This document shows positions 55,201 through 58,200 of a DNA stretch of 64,000 nt, in pieces. The DNA lies in NCBI RefSeq assembly GCF_036850765.1, contig NC_089490.1, positions 97,452,074 to 97,516,073 of the forward strand, written 5' to 3'. The number at the start of each line of letters is the position of its first letter. Position 1 is the first letter of the stretch. A program made the position numbers and the translations under genes. Under the pieces are notes generated by a model. The model was given only the letters and a program-made list of their open reading frames with translations. It was not told where the DNA came from and made no database searches. Origin of the DNA: Saccopteryx bilineata (taxonomy: Eukaryota > Chordata > Mammalia > Chiroptera > Emballonuridae).

Positions 55201-58200
55201 ATATTTTAAATCAGTTATATTCTACCATGTAACAGAAGTTAATTCATTTAGATGAAATCAGATAGCAGCAGTACTTAGTATTAAATGGTCCCTGTGCTAC
55301 CTTTGTGGGGTACTTTTAGTAGAGAAGTAAATATTAGCTTTAATACGATGGTAGGCATATTGGAATGAAGCAAGATACTTTTGGCTTTATCCACATTAAC
55401 CTGGTAACAGGAAGCTCTCCTAAAAATGGCTCATACTTGGTTAATGACCTGTTGTTAAAACACCCATTAGAGCTGATTTCTGCTGGGTTAACATATGCAC
55501 ATACCAGACAGAATGTTAACACGAGGTTGGTAAATTCTCTAGTGTCACCCTGACATTAAAGGCTTAGGAGGTTTTCAAAATGTATCAGTCAAGATGGGTT
55601 ATAGATGACTCACTCTATTCAACTTCAGCTGGGAAGAGCCCAAGGCCATTTATCAGGTCAGAACTGACATTACATGGGAAGTTGGTCTGATTATCCATTT
55701 TTATGGGGCTTATCATTTGTTTCAAAAGTATAGAGGTAAAAATAGGACATATATTCTTAAATAACCAAATAATAAACTAGTAAAGCTTTTCATCGCTTTT
55801 CTGCCTACTAGAATCAGAACTCTCTTTATTAAAACAAAAATTTAATACAAAAAGAAAGGCACTAGAAAAAGTGATAAGTCAACTGTCTGGTAATAAAAAT
55901 CAGTATTTCCCATCATTGATGCTCTTAAAAGGGAAGACGGTGAAGAAGAGGGTATTGGGAAGGCAATCTGAGAATCTACCACACATCTACATTACTGGGT
56001 TCTTTTGTATATCTTATTCTGTTAATTCCTCACAATCGGAGAGTTGGCTATTTTTATCCCCATTTTGCAAATGAGAAAAGCTGGACTCAAAAGGTTAAAC
56101 TACACTCTAAAATTCACATAGCTGGTAAAAAACAGAATCTACCAAGCCAATGCTTTCCAAAGTATGATCCGCAAACTGTTACTGGTCTGCAAAGATATTA
56201 GTCAGAAGTGAGAATAAGAAATAGAAAATTTTTATATCAATTTGACATGGTCATGACATTTTTAATATATTTTACAAAAGTTTTGATCTACCATGAATTG
56301 AAAATTTTAAAATCTAGTCCCTCACCACAAAATGTGAGAAACATAAGATATGAGAACTCTAAACACTCTGAGGGCAGGTGTTGCTCACAGAGAAATCCTC
56401 ACTCAACACATGTTCCAGCCACATAGAGCGTCGGACTGGGATGCAGAGGATCCAGGTTCGAGACCCCAAGGTCGCCAGCTTGAGCGTGCGACCTCAAAAG
56501 CCTACCAGCTTGAGCAAAAGCCTACCAGCTTGAACCAAAGGTCACTGGGCCCAACAAGGGGTTATTCGGTCTGCTGAAGGCCCGTGGTCAAGGCACATAT
56601 AAGAAAGCAATCAATGAACAACTAAGGTGTTGCAATGCGCAATGAAAAACTAATGATTGATGCTTCTCATCTCTCTCCGTCCCTGTCTGTCCCTGTCTAT
56701 TCCTCTCTCTGACTCACTCTCTGTCTCTGTAATAAATAAACAAATAAATAAATAAATAAAATTTAAAAAAATCAATTTAAAAAAACAAACAAACAAAAAT
56801 AAAACCACATGTTCCATACAAGATGAGCTGAAATAACGCACTCAAGTGAAAACTCAAGTCTTTCTGACTCCATAGGACTTTTTTGCCTCAGTTACCAATA
56901 GAGCTTACCAATTAACTTATAGATGCTTTAAATTTCCTTGGAGAAGAAATTTAAACACGTCTATCAGAAAAATATGTCAAATAGGTAAAATGTATTCATC
57001 CTAAAGATATGTTCTCAGTTTTCCAGAAAATGGTAGTTTAGTTTTTTTCTTTTCTCCCTATAATTGCTTATACAATAGAGAGGGAACAGGGCATTGCAGC
57101 AAATGTACATAAAATTTACTTTGAAAAGCCATTTAAGCCCTGGCTGGCTGGCTCAGTGGATAAAGCATCAGCCTGCCGTGCTGATGTCCCAGGTTCGATC
57201 TCCAGTCAGGGCACACATGAGAAGCGACTATCTGCCTCCCTCTCCCCCTTCTTTCTCTCTTCCCCTCTCGTAACCAGTGGTTTGATTGGTTCGAGCGTCC
57301 ACCCCGTGGGCTGAGAGGGTAGCTCGGTTGGTCTGAGCATCAGCCAAAGACACTGAGGATAGCTTGGATGACTCCAGCATTGGCCCCCAACAGGTGTTGC
57401 TGGGTGGATCACGGTTGGGACACATGCGGGAGTTGGTCTCATTATCTCCCTTCCTCTCACTTAAAAAAAAAAAAAAAAGAGAAAAGAAAAGAAAAGCCAC
57501 TTATTTATCCAGCTTATTGTTATTTATTTGAAATGACAATATGCTTGAAAGTCTACAAATCTGTTTAGCTGACCAAATATTGTTATAATTTTTCAAAATA
57601 AATTACAAAAGAGAACTTACCAATACAGTCAAGAGTTAGGTGAAAAACTATTCACAGGGAAATAATTTCACAAAACAAATTAGTATTGTTAAGAATTGTT
57701 TTAGAAAATCTTTCCAAAGCTAGAGATTTTTCACACAGGAATTGGCCTCCATGTTTCTGTTATATCAAGGGAATCATTTGGTGAATGTGAGTCACCCTTC
57801 AGTAAAACATCGCTTTGCATGCTCATGTGTACCTAGTAAAGGAAAACTGAAAATAATGATACTTTGTGCAGAACCATAAATGTGTGTATAGTTGCGGCCC
57901 TACCACCTCTCAGGAATTAAGTTTAAGATGTTAATAATTACTCCATCTAAGTAAAATTTCACTTCAATTCCTTTTTTTCATTGTTTCCTTTAGCTTATCC
58001 CTTCCTTTAGTTAAGTTTTAACATCTTGCCACAATACAATTGGAATAAAGTAATACTAAAAGCACTTTAGCTGCCAATGCATAACGAAACTTGTAAAAAC
58101 TTGCAGGGACAAAGGAGTGCATGAGAAAAATTAGTATGTAGGCAGACACATATCGTAATTGTTTCCCAACAGGTTCGTTCAAGTTGACAATTATAAAAAT

